64,000 bases of DNA from Hirundichthys speculiger (taxonomy: Eukaryota; Chordata; Actinopteri; Beloniformes; Exocoetidae), in NCBI GenBank assembly GCA_018398805.1, contig JAGFBZ010000342.1, forward strand, positions 2,824,001 through 2,888,000, written 5' to 3'. Of this stretch, positions 1-12,100 are shown piece by piece (position 1 is the first letter of the stretch; every line of letters starts with the position of its first letter). The translations under genes were made by a program, and so were the position numbers. Below the pieces are notes generated by a model. It was not told the DNA's origin. It did no database searches and saw only the letters and a program-made list of their open reading frames with translations.

Positions 1-900
1 AAAAAAAAAAAAGATCTGGCAAATCTTTCATGGGTGCAACTCCTATTCTGCTGCTCGTCCCACAAATGCAGGTTTAAAAGGGAAACAATCAGGTTTTCCA
101 AGATTATCGCCAACAACACGTTACAACAAAGAAGATCTCAGGTTTTTAACAATCATACAGTTTAGAATAATGTGGTTTGGCAATATCTTCTGATAGCAAC
201 TCTGGTATTCCAGTTAATTAAAATAATTAGAGGATTGTTTCCTTCGCACTCTCTCTCCTCGGGCCCGCAGCACAACACCTTTTTCTTTCTTTTCTGATTT
301 TTTTTCCTCGTCAAGCAAAATTTACAACATGTGGTTTTTGTCAGTAAATAATGGTCCAATTGGCAGCAAGTTGTGAGCCCAGTTTATTAAATCAGTCTGC
401 AGCGATTTATTTAAATAATCCCCTCCCCAGGTGAATAACAGCAACAGACTAAGTAGCAAAACTTGGTTTGTGCCAGGCCTGAAGCAGCGGTAAATCTGCC
501 GCCAACGATTTGACTGAAAAGAGAAATGTACCGACAAAAACCTGGAAAGATCCTTTGGTTTTTTTTTTTGTGCTACTAAAACAGACGTCATTTTGCAATT
601 GTTTTCATTTTTGCCAGTCTTTTGCTTCTTTGCTGATAAAGCCTTATTCCCAATTAGGTTTTTTTTTTTTTTTACTAAGAAGCAGCACAATAAACCACCG
701 TCAAAGCACTTCAAGACTGCCGCCGCTCTGAACATCCAAACTTTAATAATCCCAGTACCGTTTGACAGTTGGCCTCCAGCGAAAAAGGCGACGCTCGTCG
801 TTCTGGACGCTCGGCCGTACGGCGACGGAGTTAAGTCACCTCGCTTTGTGAAACAGAAAACTCAGTTTCTATGGAGCAGCGGGCACATCTGCAAAGGAAG
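1..900. other. Unassigned sequence with poly-T tracts
   Basis: Begins in an A-run and holds several T-runs (about 560-570 and 660-673). Frames here are short and show no domain or splice context. No gene recognised. The right side may be the internal end of the hAT relic that follows, but no terminal repeat is visible. Confidence 0.5.
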
Positions 901-902
901 CA

Positions 903-1205
903 TCACAGCTGAACATACAGCCACAACAAAGCTAGCTTTAACTGCTGCATCATTTTAGCAGTAACTTTTGTGAACACATTCTGCTGCAACTGCAGTCTGC
1001 CTTTTAATTCTGCTGCGATTCTTTGTATTTCCTGTAGGCGTAATTTAGCATGCTTAGGTCCATGTTTGCTCTCAAAATGCCGACGTAGATTAAACTCTTT
1101 CACGGCTGACACTTTTCTTGGACATGTTGGGGTTAGTTTGTAGAGGTCTTTGTTTAGTCCATCAGTTCTGAAAATCGTCTTGATGACTTGCTCATGGTGA
1201 GACAC
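903..1205 (-). pseudogene. hAT transposase N-terminal relic (GTF2IRD2/ZBED-like)
   Basis: The minus frame reads as a piece of a hAT-type transposase: residues about 35-55 carry the pattern KEFNLRRHFESKH, which resembles the His-containing half of the degenerate zinc finger in GTF2IRD2- and FAM200-like domesticated hAT proteins, followed by a helix ending LQLQQNVFTK. The family is normally several hundred residues long; here only about 100 remain and no catalytic DDE region is present. The Cys half of the finger, expected just before KEFNL, is degraded. This is inferred to be a dead fragment of a Charlie-like hAT whose terminal region lies immediately to the right (to about 1378). Confidence 0.6.
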
Positions 1206-1380
1206 CGTAATGACGAAATGTATTATGGGAGATGTAGTTTATTGTCAATATGCGCTTTAAAGAAGTATAAGCTTATTTTAAGTCTTAAAATATTCATTTA
1301 ATATTTAAGACAATGATGCACAAGTTCTCGAGGGCCACATAAAATGACGTGGTGGGCCACATTTGGCCCACGGGCCTACG
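903..1380 (-). mobile_element. hAT (Charlie-like) element, truncated
   Basis: About 1326-1378 reads as the subterminal signature of Charlie-like hATs: 'gagggccacataaaatgac' then 'ggcccacgggcct'. The usual outer end (…TTTGACACCCCTG) is missing, so the terminus is truncated. The left limit is uncertain because no second inverted repeat was found. Confidence 0.55.
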
Positions 1381-1680
1381 GCTTCGTAACACTCCTGCGA
1401 GGACAACGCCAAAACACACGCGAGCGGGCGGTTCTCGGACGCTTTGACAGAAGAAACCGGAAACAGAGAGTTCCTGCGGCGAGGAAGGAGCCTTGCGTCT
1501 GCGGCGACTTGTCGGGGATTATCCTAACAGCTCCGGGGAAGGCAGCTAAAACTGGCGTCGCTCCAGACGTTTCACCATTTACGAAAACGCTGCCGCAGAA
1601 GCAAGGTTTCTGAGATTCCCCGCGTTATTCCCACTCGAGCCGTAGTTTATTCTCCTTGGACTGAACTACAAAGATGATGT
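1381..1680. other. Short CpG-rich stretch, unassigned
   Basis: Relatively rich in CG dinucleotides between about 1390 and 1640. One open frame crosses it but has no recognisable protein features. Could be a small CpG island fragment; nothing else seen. Confidence 0.3.
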
Positions 1681-2581
1681 GTGAAAATTAGTGCTGGGCG
1701 GTATGACCAAAAATTTATATCACGGTATTTTTCAAAATTATATCGGTTTCACGGTATATCACGGTATTTTTTTTTTTGAAGGCACAACTGGGTGTTAACC
1801 ACATTTTCTAATCATTTAGAGAGGAGTTGCTGCAGTAAATTGGCTTAGAATGACCTATTTTACTGTCACGGGAAGTAAATATTGTAAAAAAAACATTCAT
1901 ATCTACACTAGTATTAATACAGGTTTGCATGGCCTCACAAAATGATACTATTTACAAAGAGGTGGCACTCGTGATTCTAATTAAGTGAAGGAATCAGAAT
2001 GAATGATAGTCGCAGTTTACATACAGAATCCTTTTATTTTTCAAATTTTGCAAACAACTTGAAAAAAGATATTTTGTAAAAAATCAACATTAACTACACA
2101 ATGTAAACAACGTTCTAAAGTTGTAGCCATGGGAGGCAACACCAGTCTGGTGTAGCTTCCCGCGGCTACAACTTTAGCTCGGCAACATTTGCAGATTATT
2201 GTAGTTTGTTGGACGTCGTCTTTTTTAAATCCAAAGAACTTCCACACGACAGACACGGCTCCTGGTTTAGGAAGAAGTTCCTCAGTCTCATGTTGTCGTT
2301 CTGGAGCTTCCACTTCGGGACTTTCTCTGTTTGCAGCCATCACCATTTAACCAGAAACTAGTAGCGTGTTGTGCCTCCAGTGCAACTGCAAAACAGTCCC
2401 CTGTCAAACAACGTTCTGCGGCACTTACGTTCCGCCGCGCGGCGTTCCCAACGTTGTGTACGCTACAGTACATACTCACCGGTATTACGGTATATGAAAA
2501 ATTCATATCATGAGAAAAATAAACACCGGTATTCAGTATGAACCGGTATGAACCGGTATACCGCCCAGCACTAGTGAAATT
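1681..2581. mobile_element. hAT MITE family A, copy 1, with TSD
   Basis: The element occupies 1689-2573. It starts TAGTGCTGGGCGGTATGACC and ends in the complement, ACCGCCCAGCACTA. It is flanked by 8-bp duplications gtgaaaat (1681-1688) and gtgaaatt (2574-2581), 7/8 identical. TAG...CTA termini with an 8-bp TSD identify hAT. It is far too short to encode a transposase. A second copy lies at 26063-26903, allowing a family consensus. Confidence 0.9.
2041..2346 (-). pseudogene. BED zinc-finger exon remnant in hAT family A
   Basis: The minus frame starts MVMAANRES and contains a BED-type finger beginning SVVWKFFGFKKDD and continuing IICKCCRAKVV, i.e. the aromatic positions and the C-x2-C pair, like ZBED1/ZBED4-type hAT proteins. 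The second half of the finger (GG.T...HL..H) is disrupted, so it cannot fold as a complete BED domain. The element kept the 5' end of the transposase gene and lost the catalytic core. Inferred to be a non-functional relic, though it may still contain the promoter of the parent transposase. Confidence 0.65.
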
Positions 2582-3960
2582 AACTTCTTTTGGAAAATAA
2601 CAGAGTAACTATGAACCGACTAAATCAGGAAAAGCCTCGTTCATGGCCCTCGTTCCCTTTCAGCCAAAAATGAAGTTTGGTTGGATTTTAAGTGGTGTTT
2701 TTTTTTTTTTTTTTTGGTACATGCAGCTCACATCTGGCCAGTGGTTTGCTGCTTCTGGGCAGACCTTGATTGAATCTGTTCGAGTTAAGGAGGAAAAGAG
2801 ACAGAAAAAAAAAAAAGGGATGCGCTCACGGGAGATGAAATGAGGAGAGATGAGAGGAGATTGAATAAATATGCAGAGCCCGACAGGATTGAGAACAGAC
2901 ATGCGTGATAACAAGCCCGAGACGGGGGAGGCAGATGGAGAGGGAGGCGAAAAAGAAGCAAAATCGGTGACATCATCGGAGTTGGTTTTGTGTTAGCATG
3001 CGTGTGCTGAAAGTAGATGTGTGCGCTGGAGCGTGTGCTGAGCAGAAGGGAGGGCTGAAGGCAAAGCAGTGACGTTATTGTAATCTGGAATACTGAGAAA
3101 CCCAGCTGTGCTGAATCTGGGCATAGTAAGAGCTTATGTTACGTCACACAGACGACCACGCACACACACAAACACACCCACCATGGCATGTCGCGAGCCC
3201 CGGAGGAAAACAAATGTTACTACGGAGAGAGGGTTAACACATGTGTGGGTGCGCCGCGTGCGCAGTTTACAGCCCCGTTTGATGCGTATCTTCCTGATTG
3301 CCAGATATCGGCGCGTACTGAAGGTCACTTCGGCGATCTCCCCCCCGCCACTCTGAGCTCTCATGCGCTGCTGTGCTTGCCCTGGAAAGGATGCAGTAAT
3401 GCCAGATGGAGTCGTGGTCAGCCCCATGTCGAGAGCCACAATTTGGACCCCAGTCTCTGGCAGCAATTTGCCGAGGGCTAAAATAACTCTCGGACTGGAA
3501 ATGCGGCGTTTCTAATGCAACTCTGCCCAAACGACCGATGGCGCGTTCTCCAAAAGAGCTGGAAAATGCCTATTTCCAACTCTGTGACCATATTTGGTGC
3601 TGTGCTAACCTCAGGAAAAGGAAATAGTTCTACCCACCTCGCCCTCCCTTCTTATTTTAGCCCCCTTGACCTCGACTTCTTTTGTACTCTTTGATAAACA
3701 TCAAATGGTTTACGAATTTGGTCTTTTTCTTTTTCCTTTTTTTTTTTTTCATGACAAATTGACTTCTATGGTCTGAGGAGTCTGAGGCACTCTGATGTAG
3801 GAGATGAGGGTAAAGATGCAGATACTGTATCCCCCCCCCAACAGCTGGCATCAGTGGAAGTTTAGCCTGGATGTCATGCAGTAGGAGTATGATTACATAA
3901 TTGTTTGTACTGTATGCACCACTTATTCAGCACTTTTTTTTTACAATTATTAGGATCATG
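2582..3960. other. Unassigned unique sequence
   Basis: Contains T-runs (2698-2715, 3738-3750), an A-run near 2804-2815 and a modest CpG-rich patch around 3240-3360. The frames here overlap on both strands and look like chance. No gene, RNA or terminal repeat recognised. Confidence 0.45.
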
Positions 3961-4006
3961 TACGTATATATGCTTTAATTCAGTACGTATATATGCTTTA
4001 ATTCAG
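3961..4006 (+). repeat. 23-bp direct tandem duplication
   Basis: The 23-bp unit beginning tacgtatatatgctttaatt occurs twice back to back (3961-3983 and 3984-4006) with no differences, directly beside the retroposon that follows. Confidence 0.9.
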
Positions 4007-4330
4007 TTCAATTTTATTTGTATTGTCTGTTACAATGACAATTGTCTCTAGGCGTTTACAGAGACCCAGATCATGACCCCCGAGCAAATATCATTAACTA
4101 AAATTATAATATTAAATCCAATCAATGATAATGGCAAGTAAAAATCTCCCACGTAGGGAGAAAAAAAACCTTTATACCAAAAAGTGGCAAGAAAAAACTC
4201 CACTTTAAGAGGAAGAAACCTTGAGCAGGACCTGGATCATATGGGGGGACCTTCCTGATGAAGACCAGCCGGGTAGTGGCTTTAGGTGCCACCCTGATTT
4301 ATTTCTCCAAGAACTAATTATTATTATTTA
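4007..4330 (-). mobile_element. Common fish retroposon-like repeat, copy 1
   Basis: Runs in the minus direction and holds the stretch 'ggcaagaaaaaactccactt' with 'aagaaaccttgagcagg', a very common interspersed repeat of percomorph fish. Its terminal TTCAATTTTATTTGTAT side is at the left. A second, oppositely oriented copy is at about 33100-33785. Class assignment (LINE 3' end or SINE) is uncertain. Confidence 0.6.
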
Positions 4331-4559
4331 TTAGTGCCGACAAAAAAAAAAAGGGTGGGAGAAGATTTGGATCATGTGAGAACCGACAGCTGTGGTCTCA
4401 GCTCATTTTCACCGACATCGTGGCCATCGCCCGCGATGTTTCCGATCGCGCAGGTTCAGCTTCAGACCGCCTCTGACGACGGGAACGCTCGTTTGGTTGC
4501 ACCGGTCTGGACTGAAATGTGCATCTGATGCCCACCTCCCTGCTCCCCAGAGGATGAGC

Positions 4560-5627
4560 CTCATCGTTAGGAATTGATAAGATTTTTCCAATTCTGATTC
4601 CATTATCGATACTGTTTAACGATTCGATTCTTTATCGATTCTCTTATTGATTCTTATTTGGGCAAAGAGGAGAACAGTCTAATTAGCATCAATTTTTTTT
4701 TTTACTTAGAAATCATGACCTTACAAACTTAACAGTGAGGTCAAAAGAGGCCCAAAGCCTGAATAACGTGTTAACTGTTGTAATATGTAACTGTGCAAAT
4801 ACACAAGAATGTGGAACATTTTACTAACAGATTTTTCTTAATAGAAATAAAAAAAATCTCCCTTTTAAAAGGATATATGAGCTCACTCATAAATAATAAT
4901 AAAGAAAGATAAATACTATCAAATACAAGGGAACAGTGCATAGTACAAATCTGCAAATACTATGAAGAATTAATAATTATTTTGCAGAAAAATAATCATG
5001 TCTTCCAGCCTCTGAACCAGCCAGACTCTCTCTCTCTCATCACGGTCATCTTCTAAATGTAATGCAGAAGGCATTCGTTTAATAGCATAGCGTTAATGTT
5101 ATAGCGTGTTTTACAAAGAAGCACATAGGCAGCGGGATAGCTACTTACCAGAGTTACCAGAGGTGATCTTAGCTTGGCTACTGCTGCTGGGTTGAGATCA
5201 GTCCGAAGCGTCAAAAACACGACACTCGTTATCGCATGTTGTGTGTTCAAATGTTTCTGCATGTTAGCCGTTTTCCCTCCCGACGCTGTTATCTCCACTT
5301 TACAATGACTGCTAGTTGCCTTGTTGCCATCTTTCTTTGGTGAAGTGAAGCCAAACTTTGGAGCGTTTGAACCTGGTGGGCGCCATTGTTGTTTACAACT
5401 GCAATGCGCGTGCTAAACCGACGTAACTTAATCACGTAAGTGCTTTCTGGAATTGACTGTGTGTAACTTGCGTAAATTACGTGAGATTTGTGCTGGTTGG
5501 AATCGATAAGAGAATTGCTAGATAAACTGCTAAACAATTCCATGGAATTGAAACACACGGAACCGGTTCTCTACAGGAACCGGTTCTCTACAGGAACCGG
5601 CTCTCGATCCCCAACCCTACTCATCGA
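4560..5627. mobile_element. hAT MITE family B, copy 1, with TSD
   Basis: The element occupies 4568-5619. Its left end is TAGGAATTGATAAG and its right end is CGATCCCCAACCCTA, related imperfect inverted termini of the type TAGGGnTGGGAATCGA. Flanks are ctcatcgt (4560-4567) and ctcatcga (5620-5627), 7/8 identical. A short direct repeat, 'caggaaccggttctcta', is duplicated near the right end (5560-5600). The homologous copy at 22085-23082 is in the opposite orientation. Confidence 0.85.
5149..5386 (-). pseudogene. BED zinc-finger first exon, frameshifted (hAT family B copy 1)
   Basis: Reading the minus strand from an ATG at 5386, the protein begins MAPTRFKRSKVWLHF, the start of a BED finger, but one extra C compared with the other copy shifts the frame just after HFTK. 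Beyond the shift the finger resumes as ITASGGKTANMQKHLNTQH. A splice donor CTG|GTAAGT follows at 5149/5148. The first zinc-binding Cys is Ser in this family (TSSHC instead of TCSHC). It is therefore doubly broken, and is the relic of a transposase first exon. Confidence 0.7.
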
Positions 5628-8600
5628 CCCAGTTGATCGTTTGACTTTTTTATTGAGCTCCTTCAATTCAGTCCAGCTGGACCCCTTAAGATGAAAGTAT
5701 GGACTACATCTTTAACAACTTCCCCTGAAAGTGAACAGCGGGTGACTGAAAAAAAAGGCTATTTAACGGATGAAGGAAAGAGAAGCTTTTCCAAGCTGCT
5801 TTTTTTTTTTTTTGTAAACTTGTGTTGCATGTTTGAGTTCTCAGACTTTCCACTATCTACATTCCAGTTCGCTCACGAAGGCCTTGCCCAGATTGCAGTT
5901 GGTGTCGAACATTCCTGTGGCTGGTGCATCCTGGCACTGAGGAAAAAGAACAACTCGTACTCATCCCAGGTGCCTTCCAGGGAGGAAAAAAAAAAAAAAA
6001 AAAAAATACTCCATCCAGAGTGTGAGAATGGGTGAAGATGGGCATCGAGAACCAGCGCCGGGTTTGAACTGGTCGAATCAGCTCCCCTACAAACTGTGAT
6101 GGTGGCAGAATTTGAATCTGTGACTGATGACAATAACGCCAGATAATAATATCTGACTCGTGTGTTTACAGTCTGCTCTCTGGTTCTGACGGGGTTTGCC
6201 GGCGTAAACGTGCACCCGTCCCAGTTCATGAAACTTTGACGGTGGAAGCAGAATTTAGACGCCAGACCTTCACATCTCGTAAAACCTCAGGGCTGCTGCC
6301 AGGTTAACGCTGAAAGATGTTGCAGGCCTTCAATCAAATAAAGAGTTAATCTTGTTGCAGGAGCTCAGGTCACTTTTCCAACCTTTCAGCCTCTAATTCA
6401 GGGTTCCGGCGGTCCACCTGAATGCCTTCAAAGTGCTCCAGCGGGCGCTGCGCGTCCATCCAGGGTGATTAATCTTTGAAAGCGCATCGTGTCTGAAACA
6501 AGAAACGTTTAGCCCCTTGTGACCGGGCGGTGCAGTTATATACATCACGACATGCTCATTATGTGACGCATCGTTCCTTAATTCTCATTTGAGAGGGAAG
6601 AAAATTTGGGAAAAAGCCACTGCAGGAAAGTGACAGCAGCTGGCTGCACCTGCTCAGGATGAGACCGTGGTCACTGTACCTCGCGGCCATCCAAGAGAGT
6701 TCCCTGAAGAAACAGTGCTTGTCAAAAACGGATGTTTCGACCCTGCACGTCTTACTTCAAAGGCGCCGGTTGATTGAGTTTCTGTCCATGTTGTGAACTG
6801 TTCAGCTGTGCACATCAGCTCACCTGCTGCAAGTTCTGCAAACTCAGTAGGTGCAGGTGCATCCATGTGGAGTAAGACAGATGTCAGAAACGATGCTGCG
6901 GGTTCGAGTGAGAACTCACTGTCAAAAACAGGCATCATCTCTGGATCAGAGGGTGCATCGATTCCTCAAACTGCTCATACGTTCAAAATTATACAAAAAT
7001 CTTTATTATTTTTTTTATCAATATTACTTCCATGACAGCTGTACAGGGGATGTACCACATCAGATAAATTGATATTAATCAATAAAACTAAATGTGGCTG
7101 ACTGATCAGATGCTCGGGCATCATTTGACTCCATTTGGTCGGTAGATTTCCGCTGGCTGTCAGAGCTGGTCGTTGCTGTTAAGATTTTAGCAACCTAGCA
7201 CTTAGCATTATACTGACTCCTAACAGATCACGGTCTTACTTTAAAGATAATATGTTTTCTCGTGCTTGCGTGGTTTGTATAAACGGACTGCCGTGACTGG
7301 CTGTGGCTGGTCTGGAAGGATTTGAGCACGGAGGAGGGAGCTTAGCTTAGCCATGCTAACCGTGGCAGTCATTTCACGTCACCACCATAACAACGTTAGA
7401 CCAGGGCGATTTACCGCAGGTTCCCAGCACAGTTACGAGACGAGTCCTGTGTAAGGAATTTGGGGACTCAGAATAGTTAACTGTTAAAACTAAATTTTAT
7501 GCCATGAAGGATGCAGTCTCTTTTTATGATGGTGAGTCCTCAGTTTTGTTGTTTTATGACCTAAAGACTGGGACTTTCTGACTTCCTGACCTGCTATTTT
7601 CTAAGGACGTCTGTGACAGCATTGATAAACACATTTTAGGGACATCCTATTCCTGGACTGTGGACTGAAGAGCTGTTTACCATCTGGACTCGAAGACATA
7701 GAGCCATAAAACTCAGAAGAACGCAAGGATCTGCCTTTTCTGTGACTATAAGAACAAGAATTACTTTCACCTATAATGGTTTCACGATGACGCTCATAAT
7801 GGTCAGATGAGGAAAGTAGAATAAGAAGATCCAAGGTCGGTTGATCAGGAATAACTGAATACGCGGTGAATAACAGCAGAGCTGCAAGTATGTCCAAGGT
7901 TGTGCAGAAGGGTTGTATCTGGTTCCAGCTATTACACTCATCCCTCCCATATCCAACACACTGAATATCGCTGCATGACGGCGCACGTTTAAAACGATTA
8001 GAAAACAGAATTATGGTCGGACTGGCCGGTGTGATAGCTGCAGCGCTATCGATTCATTCTGTAATGCAATCATTTCGTAATCATCATTACAGCTTTTCTG
8101 GTGTGTTGATGAGATTATGGACCTTTTAAGCCGTGTACACGCGGGGCATTTCAGTCACATTTTTCGGTCATCTGTCTCACATGTGCTATCGAACAGAAAT
8201 TCCTAATCAGTCCAGTTGCCTGCGCAGGTGGTGCAATGGCTTGCCAAAGCTCTTTTATTCCCTTCCACTCAGTCTGTTTTTCTGGTTTTTACTACACCGA
8301 TTATCAGAGGCACGGTAACATCTCGACTCTGCGACGCATCTTGAACGCAGACACAAATGACGGAGAGGCTTGCACTTGCAGCCTGCCCCAAAATTATTGC
8401 CGACTGTTCATTGAAGGTTTTTTAAGGCATTTTAAGTAACTCCAGCGTCGCTTAACATCATTAACGTTGGATAAACGGCGGAGAGAGAGTGAGAACGTGC
8501 TTTGGAAACGGACATCTGGACACACATTAGGTTTCATTGACTTACCAGAATGCAAAAAGTTTGATAAAAAATGCACGCGGCGTGTAAAATAGTCGACAAA

Positions 8601-9025
8601 AGAGCATTTTTTAATGAATCACGGCCCGAGGAACTGGAATTGAATCGTGACGATACCTGAAGACACACAGCCCCAAACCTAACTCGTGAAAAAGCTCGTT
8701 TGCCGCTTTGTCGGTTGACTTAATGACTGTGATCCTCAAGGAATGCAGGCAGCCCAGATAATAGTCCAGAGTTAAAAAGGTGCCGCCACGTTTGTCTTCA
8801 AACCAACATCACTTCACATCCAGTGCTTTAATTAACTCCCCAGCCCGACGTCTGGCTCCGATTAACCAGACGATCTACCTCCGACCTTCATCTGTGGTCG
8901 TGAACTCATGAGTGGCATCTGGAAGAATGAGGGTGGGGTGAAGGACCTGGTCATCCGCTCCGGGGACAGATGACGCTCTTCGAGCTGGTTTTGGAATTCT
9001 TTGGCGTCCCCTCAGAGCTAAGACA
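5628..9025. other. Unassigned unique sequence
   Basis: About 3.4 kb with no recognised gene. A-run at 5986-6006, T-run at 5801-5814. Frames are under 120 codons, overlap on opposite strands and lack domain signatures. No terminal repeats or duplications were found by eye. It may be intergenic or intronic. Confidence 0.4.
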
Positions 9026-9029
9026 GCTA

Positions 9030-9090
9030 AGAGAGAGACCCGGAGAGAGAGACCCGGAGAGAGAGAGAGACCCGGAGAGAGAGAGAGATA
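9030..9090. repeat. GA-rich minisatellite
   Basis: Four imperfect repeats of a GAGAGAGACCCGGA-type unit, followed by pure GA dinucleotides. Confidence 0.85.
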
Positions 9091-9738
9091 TCTCTACTCA
9101 GGCTGTTGCTCCTGTGGCCTCGTCCCAGATAAGTGACAGTATGTGACTCAGCAGAGAGGCTGCTGGAGGGACCGACATCTTTGTGCAACAGCAATGAGTT
9201 ATCGAGCTTTAATTGAAGTTTAGAAACCTTAATTTCATCCATGTGTATCCTTCTGTCTCATTCACAAAACCCACCTCAGAAGATCTCGGTATCAAGTCCT
9301 TTGAGCGATGCCAGGCTCATGGCACGTCTTTGGATCCTGTTGGTTTTCTGCCGCCCTCTTTCATGACAAAGCTCACACGCCTCAAAGACCGGATGTGTCT
9401 TCTTTGCTTCTTCACGTATCACCTGACTGGCTCCGTTGACTGATTTCACAACTCTACCCGCAAGAAAGCTGTACTGGTTACTTAGATGTGACGTGCGTGC
9501 ATGCGGAGTTTCACTCAGCGCAGCAGCATTGTCGGATCAAATGATCAGAATTGACCTTTCGGTAAGCACCGCCCCCTTCCTAGTTACTGTTGCTAGGTCG
9601 GACAAACTTGCTGCTCCTGCGTTAAGGACTGTGTTAATTCGCTATTTTTCCGATGTGTATCATCAGTGTTAATATTATACTAGAATAACGTTGTGGTGAA
9701 ATATTGCTGCTGGGGACCTGCAACAGTGACTCGAGGTG
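9091..9738. other. Unassigned sequence
   Basis: No gene, terminal repeat or RNA signature recognised. Confidence 0.4.
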
Positions 9739-10243
9739 TCCAGAACGTTTGGAGGGGACATTTTTATTCCCTTTCCCAAACCAAAACAAACAGTGAAAAA
9801 ACACAGGCTGTGGTTCAGTTGTGTCCATCCACAACTGAACGTGGGGAAAGTTACAAAATACATCTACATTTACTCCAAGGTAAGTTTACTTTGTTAGATG
9901 ATTGATTTAACCACCGTTTAGTAAAATATGATTTAGCAGCAGGGAGGGTGGTGAGTTCTCTGTTAGCATTAGCTCTGGTCCATAGGTCTGTCCCACACCA
10001 GAGCTATGTTAACATGAGACAGCTGCAGCATTATATTAATATAATTAATAAAGTGATGTTAACATCACAAGCCTCACCTTATACCTAACAAAATAAATAT
10101 CCAGGGCCATATATATTTGTAGACAACGAGGTAGGCTTATAGGTGGCTAGCGAGCTCTGGTCCATCGTGGAGAAGTCATTGACACTAACATTTGTTTTGG
10201 CTTGGGAAACGGGAATAAAAATGTCTCCTCCAAACGTTCTGGA
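9739..10243. repeat. Inverted repeat of about 53-bp arms (possible MITE)
   Basis: The left arm (9739-9791) begins tccagaacgtttggagg and ends ccaaaacaaac. The right arm (10191-10243) is its near-exact reverse complement. Between them (about 400 bp) lies a second small inverted repeat, TAGCTCTGGT/ACCAGAGCTA (9969-9978 and 9996-10005), and a third copy of AGCTCTGGTCCAT near 10154. A foldback transposon is likely; no clean target duplication was found. Confidence 0.7.
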
Positions 10244-10433
10244 TACGGTTCTGGAGTTACATCCCTTTTAATGGATGCATTTATATGCACAATGATGCAC
10301 TTCAGGGAGCGCTTGGTGAGAAGAGGTACTGATTTAGTGGAGAGGGAAAGTTAAATCTTGCACATGTGTAATAATCTTTAAGGTTTGGAGAGGTTTTGAT
10401 ATGTTTTTTGCATGGAAAAATAATTGATTATTC

Positions 10434-10660
10434 ATCCATCTATCCATCCATCCATCCACTGGTGTATCTGGGTTTGGGCTGCAGGGGTGGCGGCCCTGAG
10501 CAGCCTCTCTTTGGCCGCCATCGAGCACTGCCAGGCCAGCTGTGGGGTGCGGTTACCCCGGGGTATCCTGGGCCTGCTTGTACCTGCAGTCTCGCTCCTT
10601 TAGGAAACCACCCACAGTTCATTACCATGGGCGAGGGTTTTTGTCCAGCACTGGCATCTC
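10434..10660 (-). mobile_element. Rex3-like RTE retroposon fragment
   Basis: On the minus strand it reads through 'tggtaatgaactgtgggtgg' and 'gagactgcaggtacaagcag' and ends in ATGGATGGATGGATAGATGG. This GATG-unit tail is typical of Rex3/RTE elements of fish. It is internally deleted and heavily 5'-truncated; no coding capacity remains. Confidence 0.55.
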
Positions 10661-11225
10661 TAAAGCCAAGTAAGTTATTCCATTGAGCCAGCCGGTGACC
10701 AGGTCTACGCTCTGACGTAATCTATTCTACATCCTGAGAATTCGCTCGTGTCTCGCAGCTCGATTCAAATCCACGACTCCTCCCACGAGACTGTTAAACC
10801 GCACGGCACGCAGTGCTCCGTGGCCCATAAGATTCTGCCCCGAGATCCTGATATAGAGAGTTGGCAAATTCATTATTCTGCGCAAGAACCCTGCAGTTGT
10901 GGCGGCAAATTACAATGGAGGCTCTTCACTCAGTCCCGACCCAAGGAGGACAACTCTGCCCCCAGGAACCGACTGTACTGAAAGTAATGCGCTGCGTCTT
11001 CCTCGCCCGCCTTCCCGTCCATCAAACGCGACTGTCGTCAGCACGTTTTTGTGCAGCAAACAAGCTGGCAGCACTTTCCAAAAATGCAGCATTTACGCGG
11101 CAGCTCTCTTCCTGTGCATTATCAACGCTTCCTGTCATTAGCAGAAAGTCTGGATGTGATTTGAAATGGACGGACGCTGCGTTGCTACTGACATAGACGG
11201 AGACGGTCCGGCCATTATTGCTTTG
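10661..11225. other. Unassigned sequence
   Basis: Overlapping short frames on both strands, no domain recognised. Confidence 0.4.
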
Positions 11226-11228
11226 CCC

Positions 11229-11252
11229 AGAGAAGAGAGAGAGAGAGAGAGA
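11229..11252. repeat. GA dinucleotide microsatellite
   Basis: A short pure GA run (GAGAGAGAGAGAGAGAGA) next to an inverted CTCTC, able to form a small hairpin. Confidence 0.8.
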
Positions 11253-11579
11253 CCTCTCTCAAGTCTCTTAAGTGCTTTTCCCTCCACTTCGCCGTCATCA
11301 GAACGGTCCTGTCACCGCCGGCCGCCCAGAAGACGGGAACCATCAGAATAAGATTCGCATAAAGATGTGTCAAAGTCGCAGCGGGAGACGTCCGTCACGG
11401 CCCGAGTGCTCTGATGGGCCCGCGTCACCAGGAATCACATTCACTGTCCTCGTCAAGCGTGAGGGGATCAGAGCAGTTTATCTTTAGTAAAACACAATCT
11501 GCCAGGATTCCCTCGTCCGCGGCCACGAGGAAGACGAGACATTTAGCTTCAAAAAGGGCTCCGGGCACAAGTGAGAGCA

Positions 11580-12100
11580 CTTTTCCTTCCCATCGTCTTC
11601 ACCAGAGAGCGCCGGCGGCTGCCGATCGTTTGACGTGAACGCCGCCATGTTTGAACCCGCGGTGTGACGCTCGACTGCGCCCGTGCACCCGGGCTAGCCG
11701 CGCGCCCGCGCGCCGTAATTAGTGTAATGAGTTATTTATAGCCAGCTGTGGAGTTGCCGACCGGCCTCGGGGCCGATTAAGCCGCTTGCCAATCATTTTA
11801 TTCACGGCTTCCCGGAGACGAGTAGCTTGTCCTCTTTTGTACGCGACGCCATGGCAACACAACAGGAAGCAGAAGGGCCCGCGGAGAGGAAGTACGCCTA
11901 ACGATATTCGCTCCCCCGTGAGCTCCGTTTCTGCCGCGCTCGCTCACTTTCACACTCAACGCTCTAATGTAAACCATACTTTAATAAAGAGCCCGCCGTG
12001 AACTCCCCAGACCCAATAAAAGGTGTTTATGCTCTGTATTTGAGAGGAAATAAATTGGATGAATGAAATTAGATTAATCCCATGTGGAGGAACGGGCTGG
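11580..12100. promoter_or_regulatory. Candidate conserved non-coding element (CpG-rich then AT-rich)
   Basis: A CpG-rich stretch (about 11580-11720, including GCGCGCCCGCGCGCCG) passes directly into AT-rich sequence with homeodomain-type cores: GTAATTAGTGTAATGAG, TTATTTATAG, and later TTAGATTAATCCC. No repeat family recognised. This composition is common in developmental enhancers of vertebrates, but the call is inference only and needs cross-species alignment. Confidence 0.25.

Noticed and set aside
322..735. 137-codon minus frame
   Set aside because: Runs through complementary T-runs (poly-Lys stretches), has no motif, and overlaps open frames in other registers.
1340..1613. CpG-rich 89-codon plus frame as a first exon
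   Set aside because: It starts inside the truncated hAT end and has no donor or conserved motif.
9030..9090. Regular GA-rich repeats as a possible CRISPR-like array
   Set aside because: Units are adjacent with no unique spacers, and the context is vertebrate; it is a simple minisatellite.
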